A DNA stretch of 64,000 nucleotides from Chaetoceros tenuissimus (GCA_021927905.1 BLLK01000020.1:2170001-2234000); one strand, 5' to 3'; positions 24,388 through 36,821 are shown, numbered from the stretch's first letter. Translations and numbers: made by a program. Notes: generated from the letters alone by a model not told the origin.

Positions 24388-27300
24388 CTAAGCCTCAATT
24401 TCCTGTGGAGAATCATCGTATGATGCCTTCTTCCTATAACTATTCGGATTGCCATTGCCATTGAAATGAAGCGATTTGTGTTGCCAGCCCTCCTCAGTCT
24501 TGAGTACATCAGCCTCACCTTTGTGTCCAACCTTGAGGAAATCAAAGTTCATGAAACTCAAGAGGATTGGAAGCAAGAAGGTTCCCATGAAGTATGTCAC
24601 TACCACAACAATCATGAGCGGACGGAAGAAGAATCGCTCGTTGAATTCGAACTTGGTGAAGGCAAGGCATGCAATTCCAACAGCCGAAGACACAAAGGAT
24701 AGAGTTAGAGGCTGAGCAAGGAATTTCATAGTGTACTCTACACGATCCTCTGCAGACTCAATTGAAAGTGGTGCTGAAAGGAAACGGTGGACCACATGCA
24801 CTGAAAATCTATTTGAAAATTAAGTTGAGCTTTGTTTCGTTTTCAGGATATTATGACAAGTAAAATAGTCAACAACTTACTCTGTAGCATATGCAACTGA
24901 GAGGACAAAGGAGAAAATGGAGAACGCTGTTAAATTCACATCTAGAAGTAAACTGATACCGATAACTGGAATAAGACTGAGTAGGATGATGAACGCGATG
25001 ATAACACCTCCAAAAGCACTAGCTACAATTTTCTTTCCAGCAGTAAAGGATTCATCGACAGGATCAAGTTCCAGAAAGAGGAATGCAGTAGCAACGACAA
25101 GTCCTGTTGCAACAGCTACAGCACACATAGTCAGGAGAGTCTCATTGACAGTGAGGTATTGCTCCCAAAAGTCAAATGGAATCCCTGTCATGAAGCAATG
25201 GATGGTTTCATCATCATCACAGACTGCGCGAGTCTGTTTAATCATGTTTACGGTGTCTTGATGAGAATATAATTTCACAGCATAAATAGTGGGACTTGCA
25301 GAAATTTCGATTGGAGATGTAAGATTTCCGTCATTGTTGTATTCTCCATTACAAACTTCTCCATCAGAGAGTTTATACTCGGAACCTTGTGATGCAATCA
25401 ACCCACCAGATCCACCAGTGAAAAGACGCCACTTTTCAATACAAAATCTCAATTTATCTTCTGACCAATTCTCCGTGATCGGACAGTAACTTTTTCCTTC
25501 ACTTATCGCAGTATCCCTGTCGACTCCCAACGCAGCTAGATCTTGGACAAACATTTCACTAGCTTCACGGCAAACTCCACCTTCGAAGGGACTACATTGT
25601 TCAGAGAAAATGTTGGTAACAGACTTTGTTTTCAATCCAATTGTATTCTCAACCCAAGATCCCTCACAGGTCGAGCTAATACCATCTTCATCCGTATAGA
25701 TTTGATCTGCACCACATTGTAAAACGTTTGGATCGTTTCTTACAAAGTTTGCGTCACAGTGCTTTGTAGTCCACAAATTGAATTCAGAAATCCAAAGCCA
25801 TTTGGTGTCTGTCTCACTGACATAATCCAATTCTATAACATCCTCAAACTGCTTCATCATCTTTAGTTGTACATCAGGATCTGCGTAATCTACTTTCCCC
25901 CAACTCATCCCCATGGGCCACGATGCAAGATCTGTATTTCTAATTTCAGCCCAGCGGTTACCTTGATGTGAAGAAGGGAAAAATTCCTGTTCACCCAAAA
26001 GTAGTGTTGAGGTTGGACAAAAATTTTACGTACTAATGACATGAATAGTATAGAAATAATCTTACCTCGATTCCAACTCCAACCTCTCGTTCTTTGATAC
26101 CAATCCCACCTGCAACCATCAACGCAATCGCACCAAGGACAACAACTAGTTGCAAAATTTTTGCAAGAATCGATTTTGTCAAGAAGAGACTCTTGTAGAC
26201 CTTGAATACTATTGATTCCGACTTGACCATCTCCTCTGATTCATTATGATCTGAATTTCTTTTCACACACATTGCGATATCAAGACGATGAGCTTCTTGT
26301 CTTTTCATATCAAAATAGCAATAAGTAGGAAAGCAAAAAACTATCGAAATGTAGAGGAAAAATACAGAGATCATAGCCGCCTGTGCAGTGATGTAGATAG
26401 CACCAATATCAATAATGTTCATTACTGCAAACATGCAAAAATTGATAAGACTTGTCATTGTTACAGGAGCAACAACTTCTTGCATAGCTTCAACAAAGTC
26501 TTCTTTTTCATTTCCACGTCGAGAATTCAGAGCGCTTAGGACAATATACTAAATTTATTTGTAAAGAATGAAACCGTGAGTATCAATGTCGAAAAAAGAG
26601 AGATGAAATAATCATAAGCTTTACGAAAAAATCGAAAAGTGATAATACATACCATATCATCAACACCCAAGCCAATCATAATGAATGGAAGAGTCCAGGC
26701 CATGTTCAGATTGATCTTGATTCCCAACAATACTGCAAAACCTATAAATCAAATACAAAAATGCTTTAGGAGACATACATTTTCCAATGGTCTCAACAAC
26801 TAAGAAAACTAGAAGTACGTACCTAAAGAACCCACAAATGATAAAACAACAAGAACGACCCCGACGAAGGTCACTCCCATTCTGGACTTCACCATATTGC
26901 AATTGAAAAGGAATGCCATAGAAATTCCCGCGATAATTAAAATTGAAATAAAAGTGAGGAAGGAACTATCATCGGAAATCTCACGAAGAGTGAAGTTAAA
27001 AGTTCCTGCAGTTCCAACCGAGTCGAAGAACGCAGTAAATTGTACATTTCCATCTGTAGAATCATCCCACCCTTCCGACCATATATCTACCATTTTCCTC
27101 TTGAAACCTTCCAAGATCTCAACAGCATCGCTAGTCGTAATGTCTATTCCACCACCAGGTCTATTGCAATGAGAGACACGCTCTACTACATTCTCTGGAA
27201 TAGCCATTGGATAAATGTTCTGAAAGGTAGTGACGCTTTCGTAAGTTCCATTTACATCAAAATTTGCTCCTCCAATTAGTAGAGATTTGTCTAAAGCTCC

Positions 27301-29130
27301 AATAGAGCTTCCTTCATCAAGGAAATATAAATCCCCAGAAGAATTCTCAAGAATATCTGATTCATTTACACCAGCTTGATTGTAAGAGTAACGTTCACCA
27401 CCAAGGTCATAACCACAACCGTTTCCATTGGTCCAGGAATAAGGATCATCTTCTCCTTGTGTAATTCCCAGAAAGTTATTATCCAACAAAAGGTTATACC
27501 ACATTTTCACAAAATGTAACTTGTTCATTGATGCAACTTCTGGGTAAAGTGGTTGATTGTGTTTAGTACACCATTGGAACGGAAGCAAAGCTGGATTTGG
27601 CTGGATGTTTCCACACCCTGTCAATACATTGTTAGATGAGATTGAAGCATATTGCGAATGAAGAAAATAATTAGAACAGCGACTTACCTGCTTCAATTTC
27701 CTCCTCTCCCGCCATGAACCATTTATAAATTGGATCACTTTCAACTAAAGTAATCCATTCATCAGAGTTGGGATCTGGTGATCCAGGGGCCCATTCTGGC
27801 TTGCCATAATTTGCAGCATCCAAGTGCACACTCATCGACTGTGTTTCTCCTGACAAGTCCAGACCAGATCCACCCAAAGGACTTTGGAATTGTGCAGCTG
27901 CTATTTCAAATGGGTACGGATTACCTGCAGTATTAACTTCCCAAAAGTCACCATCGGCATGAGCTGCGAGATCTTTTGCTGCAACAGCAGCACCGGCATT
28001 TTTTGCTTTCACAGGATCTAAAAGATCAGATGGTTCAGCAACAAATTCTAATAGTCTCGCAGTGAGTGGAGTCATAGTTCCTCCTGACGCTGTAACAGCT
28101 GCGTGTACACTTTCGTAACCATTGATATATTGCAGTGCACCCAATTGGGTATACAATGCACGTGCAGTGTAATAAGTAGTGAATTCTTCAAACATCTCTC
28201 TACCATTTTCGCCCATTTTTGTATAAATGCTCAAGGCTTTCCCAGCAATCTCCGCCATCTTTGCTTGTGTTTCTGGAACACCAGCAAAGGCTGCAGCTGA
28301 CTGACCGATATAGTTAGCTATAAGACCAAATAAACCTCTGACTCCTGCCGCGCCCTGTTCCATTCTTGCCTCAAAGGTAGTTTCAATACAAATGCGACAT
28401 GGATCACTCATAGACATGGCGGTCAAGTCTCCAAACAGCAATAGTGCATCGTCACTACTGATCCTCTGCTGAAGTAGTGGACCACATTGAGTGGCTGTTG
28501 CACAATCTTTCTGCATGATTCCAAATCTAGGAATACGTGGTTTGATGACATTAGCTTGGATTCCTTTCTCATACCAAGTGAGTCTATCAGTCTCGGTCAT
28601 ATACCATCTAGATTCTTTGTAAAGATCCATAGGAGTCAAGCGAACACATGGGAATTGATAAACAGTTCCTGGTCCGAGATTATTGCTTGCACACACATCT
28701 TTCCAGTCAAAAGTGATACCATCGTGCTCCACCTAATGGTTTCAAGAAACGTATATATGAGAACAAAGACATTGAAGAAAGAACACGCCTTTGAAAACGG
28801 AACAGAACTTACTGTGACACTCTCAACCTTCTTCATGCGATCAACAACCTCGTCCAGATTACTTTTACTCATGATATTTTCTCCCTCATTCCTTGTCTTT
28901 GCCATTGCAAGGAGGGTACTTGCACCTGCCTTTGCCCCAACACTTCTCGCGTACTCCATGTCTGCAAAGTGCTTGCTGCTTCTACGTGCCCAGATTTGAT
29001 AGACTTCATCTTCAAGGATGTCATCACGAGTGAAACCCACCCCAATGAAAACTACAAAGAGCAACGGTAGGAGGATGAGAGAGGGAATGGCAAAAGCACC
29101 TCCTGCCATGGAGGTGAAGATCTTCTTCAT
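24388..29130 (-). CDS. Patched/NPC1-like RND-superfamily protein with sterol-sensing domain
   Basis: Seven exons (29130-28813, 28732-27688, 27617-26823, 26741-26653, 26548-26066, 25986-24881, 24808-24388) give 1418 residues. The frame is kept at all six GT-AG junctions. After an N-terminal helix (about 13-33) comes a large lumenal domain, then a sterol-sensing block (about 665-830) with LGVDDMYIVLSALN across an exon junction, the GxDD motif of Patched/NPC1 TM4. A second lumenal domain is Cys-rich (CDANF, CGAD, CEGSW, CSPFEGGVC). A second membrane block (about 1180-1385) has the VAYATEFSVHVVHRFL motif equivalent to the TM10 motif of Patched. Relatives move sterols or lipids using ion gradients; its substrate here is unknown. 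The C-terminal tail is cytosolic and acidic. Confidence 0.88.
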
Positions 29131-29772
29131 TGTTTTTGTTTTAGTTGGTTAAAAGATGAATTGCAGATGTCAAAGATATTGATTCGTGATACTCCACAAT
29201 TTATGTGAGAGTACTACAGATGTGCTTCTTCAGTCTTTCAAAGGGAAAAGATATCATCAATCAACAAAAAGGGGTTCTTCGTGCAGCTTCAAGCTGGCCT
29301 TCTCTATCGGAAAAGGATTTATTTGTACGATCATCGTAGGTATCAATCTATTTTAAAAATTGACAGTGATGTTAACCGACAGATTTAGCTGTTTTTTCAT
29401 TGAGTTTGAAGAAAAACGAGAAACTGGCGGCTTGAAACTCTGTGTTAGTTTCGGAATTACAAATGTTCATGATTTAGACTAGTGGATGTAAGGAAATGAT
29501 TGCTTCTTATAATACCCCGTAGACAGATCCTCGACTACTTACTGATTCTTTTCGAGCTCGAAGAAAACTCATCGATGACCTGCATTTATCTTTCCTTTGT
29601 TTATTTGATGTTTATGTCGATGTAGGTTGCGTGCATTTTAATTCTCTCATCAATGTTCACTTCCCTTACGGTGTATTCATATGTTTAAGAAAATTTGTAA
29701 AGTACTCGTACATTTATTTATTTCTTACTAGCTAGCTTTGTGTTCATACAACCCCCATCTTTTACAAACTTA
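29131..29772. other. Intergenic stretch with a 12-nt palindrome
   Basis: 642 nt upstream of the Patched-like gene and downstream of the HSF gene. A perfect palindrome TTCGAGCTCGAA lies at 29551-29562; it does not match the alternating GAA/TTC spacing of a heat-shock element. No gene seen. Confidence 0.5.
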
Positions 29773-31834
29773 TCATGCTTCTATTCCATGTCTAGACGAG
29801 CTATCTTTGCAGCTCTTACATGATTTACTACTTCTTCTTGAGCAACTTGACGTTGTCCTAGTTTGTGTATTGTTGATGGATTTACAACGTGAGGAATCCG
29901 TCTCCCCATTTCTTTTATCTCCAACAATTATCTCACTTTCCAATTCAATCTTCAAACCCACATTTCGTAGCAAAGATTCTAGCTCATTTGTTACTCGACT
30001 CTCACCTGAAAGAAAACGGGCAAATGACATGTGGTCATTTATGTTGGCATTGGAGTCACAAGGGACGATTTTCATTCCTTGGCTTCTTAAAGTATCAAGA
30101 TCACTGATGCTATTCATGATATCAGTAACGAACTTGATCCGATCACTTATTGGTAGCATTGCAAGACATCTTTCAAGATTGAGGAGATGACTTTGATCAA
30201 GTAAATCTTCTTCATTGTCTGACAGATCTTGAGCTAGGGATGACGAGGCCACCTGAGAACCTGCGTCCGTTCGTTCCTCAACTATGATTGCTGGTAGGAG
30301 GTCTTGTATATCCTCGTCTGAGGTCATTTTACAGATATCTCCATTTCTAGGAAGGGAATTTGAATCAATCTGAACAGATCCAACAATATCATTCTCACAA
30401 TTGTCGTGATTGAAAGAAGACGAAATTAAATCATCAATATCCATCTCATGATCACTGATTATGGATGATCTCTTTTTTCTGAATACGGGACGGGACTGGC
30501 TGCTTGACTCGGAGTCGACCGAAGTAGAGCTACCATCCTCGTCAAGAACTAAATCTTCATCGACGCCTTCAAGTCCCAATTCAGGAAGATTCATAGAAGC
30601 AACATGATTTGACATACTGACTGTCGGTGCGATCAGTGATGTTGGTGAAGCCAGATCAGTAGTTATCTTTGGCATAGAAATGCTATGATCACGAACAGAA
30701 TCTTCCGCAACGATTGGTGCAGTTTTGTCAAATAGTTGCGACTCCTTTAACAGAATCATTTTGTCGTTGTCGGGGTTCGAGTTCGAAATTGCATCATTTA
30801 TTGATGTTTCAAGAGGAGTTGATACTTCGTTCATGGCATAAACCTGACGAGAATCACTACTCTGTTTACTAGCTATATTTGGAGCATTCAATACCTGACT
30901 TTGGCATTGCACACTGCTCTCTGTATTACTTTCAATCTGTGCCAAGTCAACGTTACTCATGAAATCTGTTAATTTCTTCATTTTATCCTCCATAGATGAA
31001 AGTTGACCCTTTAAATTCTGTAATTCCTTACTGACAAGGTCCTGCTCCTTTTGCAGTGACGAATCTTTCGCCTTGACATTTTTATCTTCATAATTATTTC
31101 CAATTAATTCGTTAAAAGATTTCGTTCTAGACCTAGGTCTATTCTTTCCATCGTTTCCATAATGCCTTCTACTAATATGAATGAGTAATTCTGGTTTATC
31201 ACGTACAAAATGTGAATGATGAAATTGCCATTGCCTTGCAAGGTCTATTGTTGAGGAGTGACATTCAAAAGGTTTCACACCACCATCATTAGGACTGGCT
31301 AGCAGGGGCAAGTTCAAGTCTTTGGTTTTTGTAAATCCATAAAAATTTAGCTGTCTGACAAATGATGAGAAATTGTTGTGTTTGAAATACTGTGGTAGCA
31401 CTTTAGCTGCTAGTACTTCCTGTTGCTTGATGCTGAAAGCAGTACCATCTTCAGACCTAACGTTATTTGAAAATGTAAATATGAGTCCCTGCTTTTTGAA
31501 TTCGCTTCAATGTTTTCAATAGTATATTCATATTTCAACTTACCATTCTACGATATTGTCATCGCATGAAGTAATCATATGATAGCATTCTTGATTTGAG
31601 AAAATGCAAATGCAAAATGTGAGAAGGGTAAAAACATTTCAAAGCAAAGCTGAATGCCATCGTAATGATAAGCCGAACAGATATGCATTGTACAAAGAAA
31701 ATATTTTTGGAACGTAGTATCAATCTGCAGCTTTCATACTTAATACACCATGACTTACTTTTCAAAAATATGGGACATTCTAGATTGGAAGCAATCTTGA
31801 GCTTTTGTTCAAGGTCTGCTTTGTTTGGCTCCAT
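29773..31834 (-). CDS. Heat shock transcription factor (HSF family)
   Basis: Exons 31834-31759, 31589-31544 and 31456-29773 give 601 residues. The DNA-binding domain spans about 20-140: CPIFLKKCYHMI, then [19 protein letters not shown] (reconstructed across the second intron), [20 protein letters not shown] (recognition helix) and [16 protein letters not shown]. The 46-nt middle exon lies wholly within this domain. A coiled coil (about 168-200, [19 protein letters not shown]) follows as the trimerisation HR-A/B region. The rest is Ser/Asp-rich and acidic, suitable for an activation domain. HSFs are strongly expanded in diatoms, so this may regulate genes other than heat-shock genes. The start ATG lies 478 nt from the divergent TMEM65-GAF gene. 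Confidence 0.93.
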
Positions 31835-32312
31835 ATTCTTTTACCTTTTGCTCTTCTTAAGACGTCTTTAGCTGATCAGTAGTGGAATTACTATTGATAA
31901 AGTTGCTCTCAAAGTTGAATGATGATGTGAACTTTCCTAAAGGAGGAATGGAATGATGACCAGTTTTTTCATGACCACAGTCGATCGATCCGATCACTCT
32001 CCAACAAAGGATCTCGTGTAGTAGAGTTGGGGTTGTCTCTGCCTGCGCTGTCTTTCCATGAAGCAGGAAGGGGAATGGGAGAGGGGTGAAAGAATGCCCC
32101 CCTTTAGTCCCGCATATGGAGTTAGAGTGTCTTCCATATTGACATCTGGCAGAGTGAACTTTGAGCGGAGAGATCTTCTTTCTTCAAACCAAAAACAGCA
32201 TGACTAGGGTACATGATGATCATACACTTCTGTTGTAATTTGCACCGTAATCGTTTCCCTTACCAAGACAGCCTTTCGTGATCATAGAGTCAAGACACAG
32301 TTTTTCCAGCAT
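31835..32312. promoter_or_regulatory. Divergent promoter region, HSF and TMEM65-GAF genes
   Basis: 478 nt between divergent starts, less AT-rich than most gaps here. I looked for arrays of GAA/TTC blocks that would suggest HSF autoregulation and found only scattered TTC triplets around 32170-32190, without regular spacing. Confidence 0.45.
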
Positions 32313-33589
32313 ATGAAAATGAGAGGGGTTTTGCATTCGCTAAAGTCAAGAACTTCAAGGATACAAAATGTCACGACATGTAGTTCTCATCGTCAAAGGT
32401 TTGCTTCCTCTATCAAGTCAAGTAATTGCATGATACAAAGACAGCAAATGCTTCTTCAAACAAAGAGATTTTCATCAACTGAAAAAGTTCCTGAACCATC
32501 CCAGTATGAATTGAGAATCCATGCATTGACACAAGGCATTCCATTCATAGGTTTCGGTATCATGGACAATGCTATTTTGATTTGGGCAGGGGATAAGATT
32601 GACACCCACTTAGGTGTCGTATTCGGTATATCTACTTTATGTGCAGCTGCGATTGGAAATATTATTAGTGATATTGCTGGTGTAGGATTAGGAACGTGGA
32701 TCGAAGACTTTTGCGCGAGGAGAGTGAAACTTCCCAAACTGAATCTGACCAATGCACAACGTAATTTACGTTCTGTGAGATTTGCTGGACAGGCTGGAAA
32801 TTGCATAGGTTTGACAATTGGTTGTATTATAGGTATGTTTCCACTTCTCTGGATAGATACAGAGGAGATTCAGAAACAAAAACATGTTACTCAAATCAAG
32901 AACATGACACAAGAAGTAATGGAAGAAGCAAAGTCATTGGTGGGTGCTGAAAGTACATGTTTGTTCTTTCTTGTAGACAAATGCGGTGGCAAGAATCCCA
33001 TACACTACAATAAGAAAGAGGCGAGTGATTACTCCAATAAATATCTATATGGCAGTGATTTTCATACCCAGAAGGTGAATGATGAGATTAAATTCAAACG
33101 TGGCGAAGATAGCGTTTATATGAGAGTTGAGAAAGGACTGATGAGCAAAGCTGTTACGTCGAAAGAAGTTCTCAATGTTCGAGAGTAAGTTTTGCTTAGA
33201 TATTCTTTCTCTTTCCTGCTAAAATGTCATGATCATGAACTCATCTACTTTTCAGTGTACAAAATCATCCAGACTTTGACGAGACAAGCGTTATTGCTCA
33301 TTTACACAAAAAATTACAAACTAAAGTACAGCATATGATTTGTATTCCAATCATGGATGTATTTGGTAATTGTATAGGCGTCATTCAAGCGACAAATAAG
33401 AAATCTACACCTGCAAATTCTCCACAGTCAGATCAAGAGTTACACCCAGAAGGGTTTTCAAAACATGACGAATTAATTCTGAAATCGCTTGCAACTCACA
33501 TTAGTGTTGCATTGCAAAATATGCATTCCGAGTCCGAGACAAGCATAAAGGAGGTTATTCAAATGCTGAAAAATGATTCAACAGCCTGA
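32313..33589 (+). CDS. TMEM65-domain protein fused to a C-terminal GAF domain
   Basis: Exons 32313-33184 and 33256-33589 (71-nt intron) give 401 residues. The first 55 residues are rich in Arg/Ser/Gln with almost no acids, typical of a mitochondrial presequence. Residues about 65-190 match TMEM65: IPFIGFGIMDNAILIWAGDKI, GISTLCAAAIGNIISDIAG and a closing GCIIGMFPLLW segment. Animal TMEM65 is an inner-mitochondrial-membrane protein linked to ion handling. Residues about 205-385 look like a GAF domain, with LVGAESTCLFFLVDK at the start and MICIPIMDVFGNCIGVIQATN at the core, ending in a helix THISVALQNM. GAF domains bind cyclic nucleotides or other small ligands, so a ligand-gated TMEM65 channel or transporter is an attractive inference. 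The stop codon touches that of the peroxidase gene. Confidence 0.85.
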
Positions 33590-34464
33590 TTATAAATCTA
33601 AAGAGATCTTAATCAAGTGTATTGTTATTTCTCTTAAATTCAAACTGATTGACGCATATTTCATCTTCTTCAACAGAGCCATTCTGTTGATAAATGTACT
33701 TTCAACCTGGTCGCATCCTGAAGGTCCAGGTAGACGAGCTGATGAATGATCGCAAGCATCTGAGTCAACCCTCCCCCATCTAAAATTCATATCAAGCCTT
33801 TCGTTTGGTGATGCATTTTTAATCACTGAACTAGCTGAAGCGACCCAGAAGTCTGCTACAGACATGAATGAATAAGCTACTTCATAGAGCGCTTTGAATG
33901 GGCACATATCTGGATCATCACACCATAAATCCAAAAGCCCTGCGTTTGCAGCATTGGAAAAATCGATGCAACCATCTGCTCCTCCAAGCTCTTCGCCATT
34001 ACTAGGACCATTCAAATCGTAGTCCATAAAGTCGTGCTATATTTTTTTGAAGAAATATCCAGACGGTTAGATTATACAGCTTATTGAAATTTGGACAGTG
34101 AACAACCAATACTCACAGCTGCAAGTCGAACAATTCCACCCATGAAATGTCCACGATCGCCCGGATCTGTGATTGCATTGGCCATTTCACTCAAAGCTTG
34201 TCTTAAACTTTCATATGTGTTGTTTGAGACACATCCTTCGTTCTGCAAAAGACGCTTCTGACATGAGATGATAGAATGAAGACGGGCTTTAGTATCACTA
34301 TCTTCCGAGAGAGAAGCCAGCCTTTGTCTACGATTGCGTAGATGGCCATGTGTAGCATCATCTGGAATTTCTTAATGAGAGTTGTTACTATATGGACAAG
34401 CATCAACTTTCAATGAATGGAAACATAGAGCAAGTACTGTAGATACAAGAGGAGACACTTTCAT
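33590..34464 (-). pseudogene. Truncated plant-type haem peroxidase, probable pseudogene
   Basis: Exons 34464-34117 and 34036-33590. A secretory signal (MKVSPLVSTVLALCFHS) and CPY start are followed by an in-frame TAA at 34374-34372. The same frame then continues with HLRNRRQRL, MGGIVRLAAHDFMDYD (distal Arg and His of haem peroxidases, across the 80-nt intron) and GGADGCIDFSNAANAGL. After FINRMALL the similarity stops and an unrelated 26-residue tail ends at 33590. The proximal-His half (GAHTLG-type motif) is missing, because the TMEM65-GAF coding region begins at once on the other strand. The TAA could be removed only by an improbable 27-nt GT-AG intron (34388-34362). With two lesions, a decayed secreted peroxidase is most likely. 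Confidence 0.7.
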
Positions 34465-35089
34465 TTTTTGGTCAGTTCAATTTTTTTATGAGAAGGTATA
34501 GAGTTCAAAGATATAAATGAAAGAAAACTACTTTTGACTTGACACCCCAAATGACCAATGACCCATGTTTTTGAGTCGTGACCCGATCGAGATCTTGTTT
34601 TTGTAATCGAAATAAGAAGAAGTGTTTTTTCCGCCATCTTTTTGAAAGAAACTTTTTTAATCGATTTTCACTAAGACTATATATAGAGTCTATAGACACG
34701 TCTTTTCCGATGAAGTAGCAAACAACCTTTTCATCATGTAAACAAGATGGTAAGCTATGGGAGTAAAAAGCTCTTCTAAAAATTAATCCAATCCTTGTGT
34801 AATACGTAAATGGAATGTTTGAATGAATCTCCCCAAAAAACTACAGAATTCCATTGTATTGTGCATTCTTAATTGTTATTTGTATGATGGTTTTGAAAAT
34901 TATGCTTAAGTCTCAACAAGATGAGCGAAATATATATAAAAGATTACCAAAAAGTGAAAACAAACGGCCTGACAACTTTGTCCAGTTCATACCACTATCA
35001 GATGTGCTCTTGTTCCTTAGAGACAAAATATTATTTTTGATCAGAACCAGCCACTCTCCATCGTCAATGTCTAACCTTTTCGACAAGAA
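34465..35089. other. Intergenic stretch, no gene seen
   Basis: 625 nt between the peroxidase start and the 3' end of the 3-dehydroquinate synthase gene. Very AT-rich. Open frames at 34505-34699 (-) and 34854-35096 (+) have low-complexity content and no family signature. Confidence 0.55.
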
Positions 35090-36478
35090 CTATTGAGCAC
35101 CAGCACATTCTGCAACGAATTCATCAATTGTTTCTACCATTGCCTTTTCATCAAATTCTCCAGTAAAGAGGCAATTTCCAAGTCCTCCCTTAAGTAGAAT
35201 CAATCTCAATTGTCCATTTGCAACCTTCTTATCAACACTCATTGCTTTCAAAAACATATCTCTGTTCATTGGACTATCTACTGGTAATTCGACTGGACAT
35301 TTTGCTTTGATCATGATATCGTAGACTCTCTTAACCAAGTCTTCATCGATCCATCCCATTTTTGCACTCATAGTTGCAGCCATACAAGTCCCAATAGCAA
35401 CTGCTTCACCATGTAGCCATGCACCATATCCCGATCCATTCTCAATAGCATGTCCAAACGTATGCCCTAAGTTCAAAGTTGCACGAAGTCCCGCTTCCAA
35501 CTCGTCCGCCTTTACAACTTCTGCCTTGTTTTCACATGATCTCTTGATAGCATATCTAAGTGCAGTTGCATCTCTTTCGTTCAAAGAATCCATATTTTCC
35601 TCAAGCCACTCGAAAAATGGAGCATCACGAATTAATCCGTACTTGATAACTTCTGCAACTCCACTGTGCAATTCTCTATCAGGCAAACTCTTCAAGTTTT
35701 GAGTATCAATGAAAACACACTGTGGCTGATGAAATGCACCAATCATATTCTTTCCAAGAGGATGATTTACTCCAGTCTTTCCTCCAACAGAAGAATCAAC
35801 CATAGCCATAACGGTGGTTGGCACTTGAATAAAATTGACACCACGTTGATAAATTGCAGATGCAAATCCTACCATATCACCAATAACTCCGCCTCCAAGA
35901 GCAATGAATGTAACTTTACGGTCAAGACCAAGCTCAAGGCACTTGTCAAGAATCTTTTGCATTACATCCATGGTTTTATTTGCTTCTCCATCAGGAAGTA
36001 CAAGAGTATCTTTTGTCAAAATAATAGTGAGTAAAAGAAGACAATTGCAAGTGCAATCATAGCTTAATTGATATATAAATTACTCACCAATTTGGATGTC
36101 ACCTCCTTCTTTCAAGAGCTTCTCATATTTCTCCAAGAAGATTGGTTCAAGTCTATCATTGGTGATCAAGAGAGCTCTGTTTCCCTTTATGTGACTTCTA
36201 AGCAATTTTCCAGCTTCTTCATCATCAAATCCATCTCCAATGTAGATAGGGTAGTCTCTTTCGTCAGAAAGATCAACCTTTACCACGTCGTAGTCAGTAT
36301 CAGCTGGTGCAGAAGTAGACATTTGAAGTGAGGTCTTGGAAAGAGCACTGGAAGCAAAAGTCAATGAGGAAGAAGAATGAGTGTTGCTAATTGCAATCTG
36401 ATTTTGCTTGTTTGACACGAACGCCGAAGATGACGAAATTGTCATCAGAGAAGCCAATACTGCGATGTTGCACCTCAT
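35090..36478 (-). CDS. aroB: 3-dehydroquinate synthase, plastid precursor
   Basis: Exons 36478-36088 and 36009-35090 (78-nt intron) give 436 residues. It converts DAHP to 3-dehydroquinate, step two of the shikimate pathway. Residues 1-20 are a signal peptide ending SSSAFV, a stramenopile plastid motif, with a Ser-rich transit region after it. The catalytic core has GGGVIGDMVGFASAIYQRG and PTTVMAMVDSSVGGKTGVNH (NAD and substrate contacts), SGVAEVIKYG (zinc-ligand Glu), NLGHTFGHAIE and WLHGEAVAIG (zinc-ligand His). All signature residues are present and the mature length (about 370) is normal for a monofunctional enzyme. It is therefore not the fused AROM type of fungi, and works in plastid aromatic amino acid synthesis. 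Confidence 0.95.
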
Positions 36479-36821
36479 GCTATTGAAGGTATGTGAGTTA
36501 GAAGTTAAGTTTTGATAGAATTAGATTCCCTTGGAGATAGAATGAAAACAAAGATTCATTTCACTTGCACAATAGACAACGACACACAACATCTCTGCCT
36601 CTATCGATGTAAGTACTAAAGTACGTACTATGAAAGTTATGAAAGAAAATAGAAAGGGTAGAAAAGAGGGAAATAAATTTTAACTTCCTTTTTAACTGAA
36701 TATCTTCCCGTCATGTTTCTAGAGAGAAAAAGAACAAAATCGCACATTAAACAAAGTTGAGCCCAGACCCCTGATAACATTTTAAATATATTTTAGGACA
36801 ATTTCATCAACATTTTCACAA
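36479..36821. other. Intergenic stretch, no gene seen
   Basis: 343 nt between two minus-strand genes, holding the promoter side of the aroB-type gene. A short palindrome-like run, AGTACTAAAGTACGTACT, lies near 36611-36630. Nothing else seen. Confidence 0.45.

Noticed and set aside
29551-29562. TTCGAGCTCGAA palindrome as a heat-shock element next to the HSF gene
   Set aside because: Spacing does not match nGAAnnTTCn units, and it lies downstream of the HSF gene, not in its promoter.
34854-35096. 80-codon plus-strand frame near the aroB-type gene
   Set aside because: It overlaps the 3' end of a well-supported gene, has no motif and is AT-rich.
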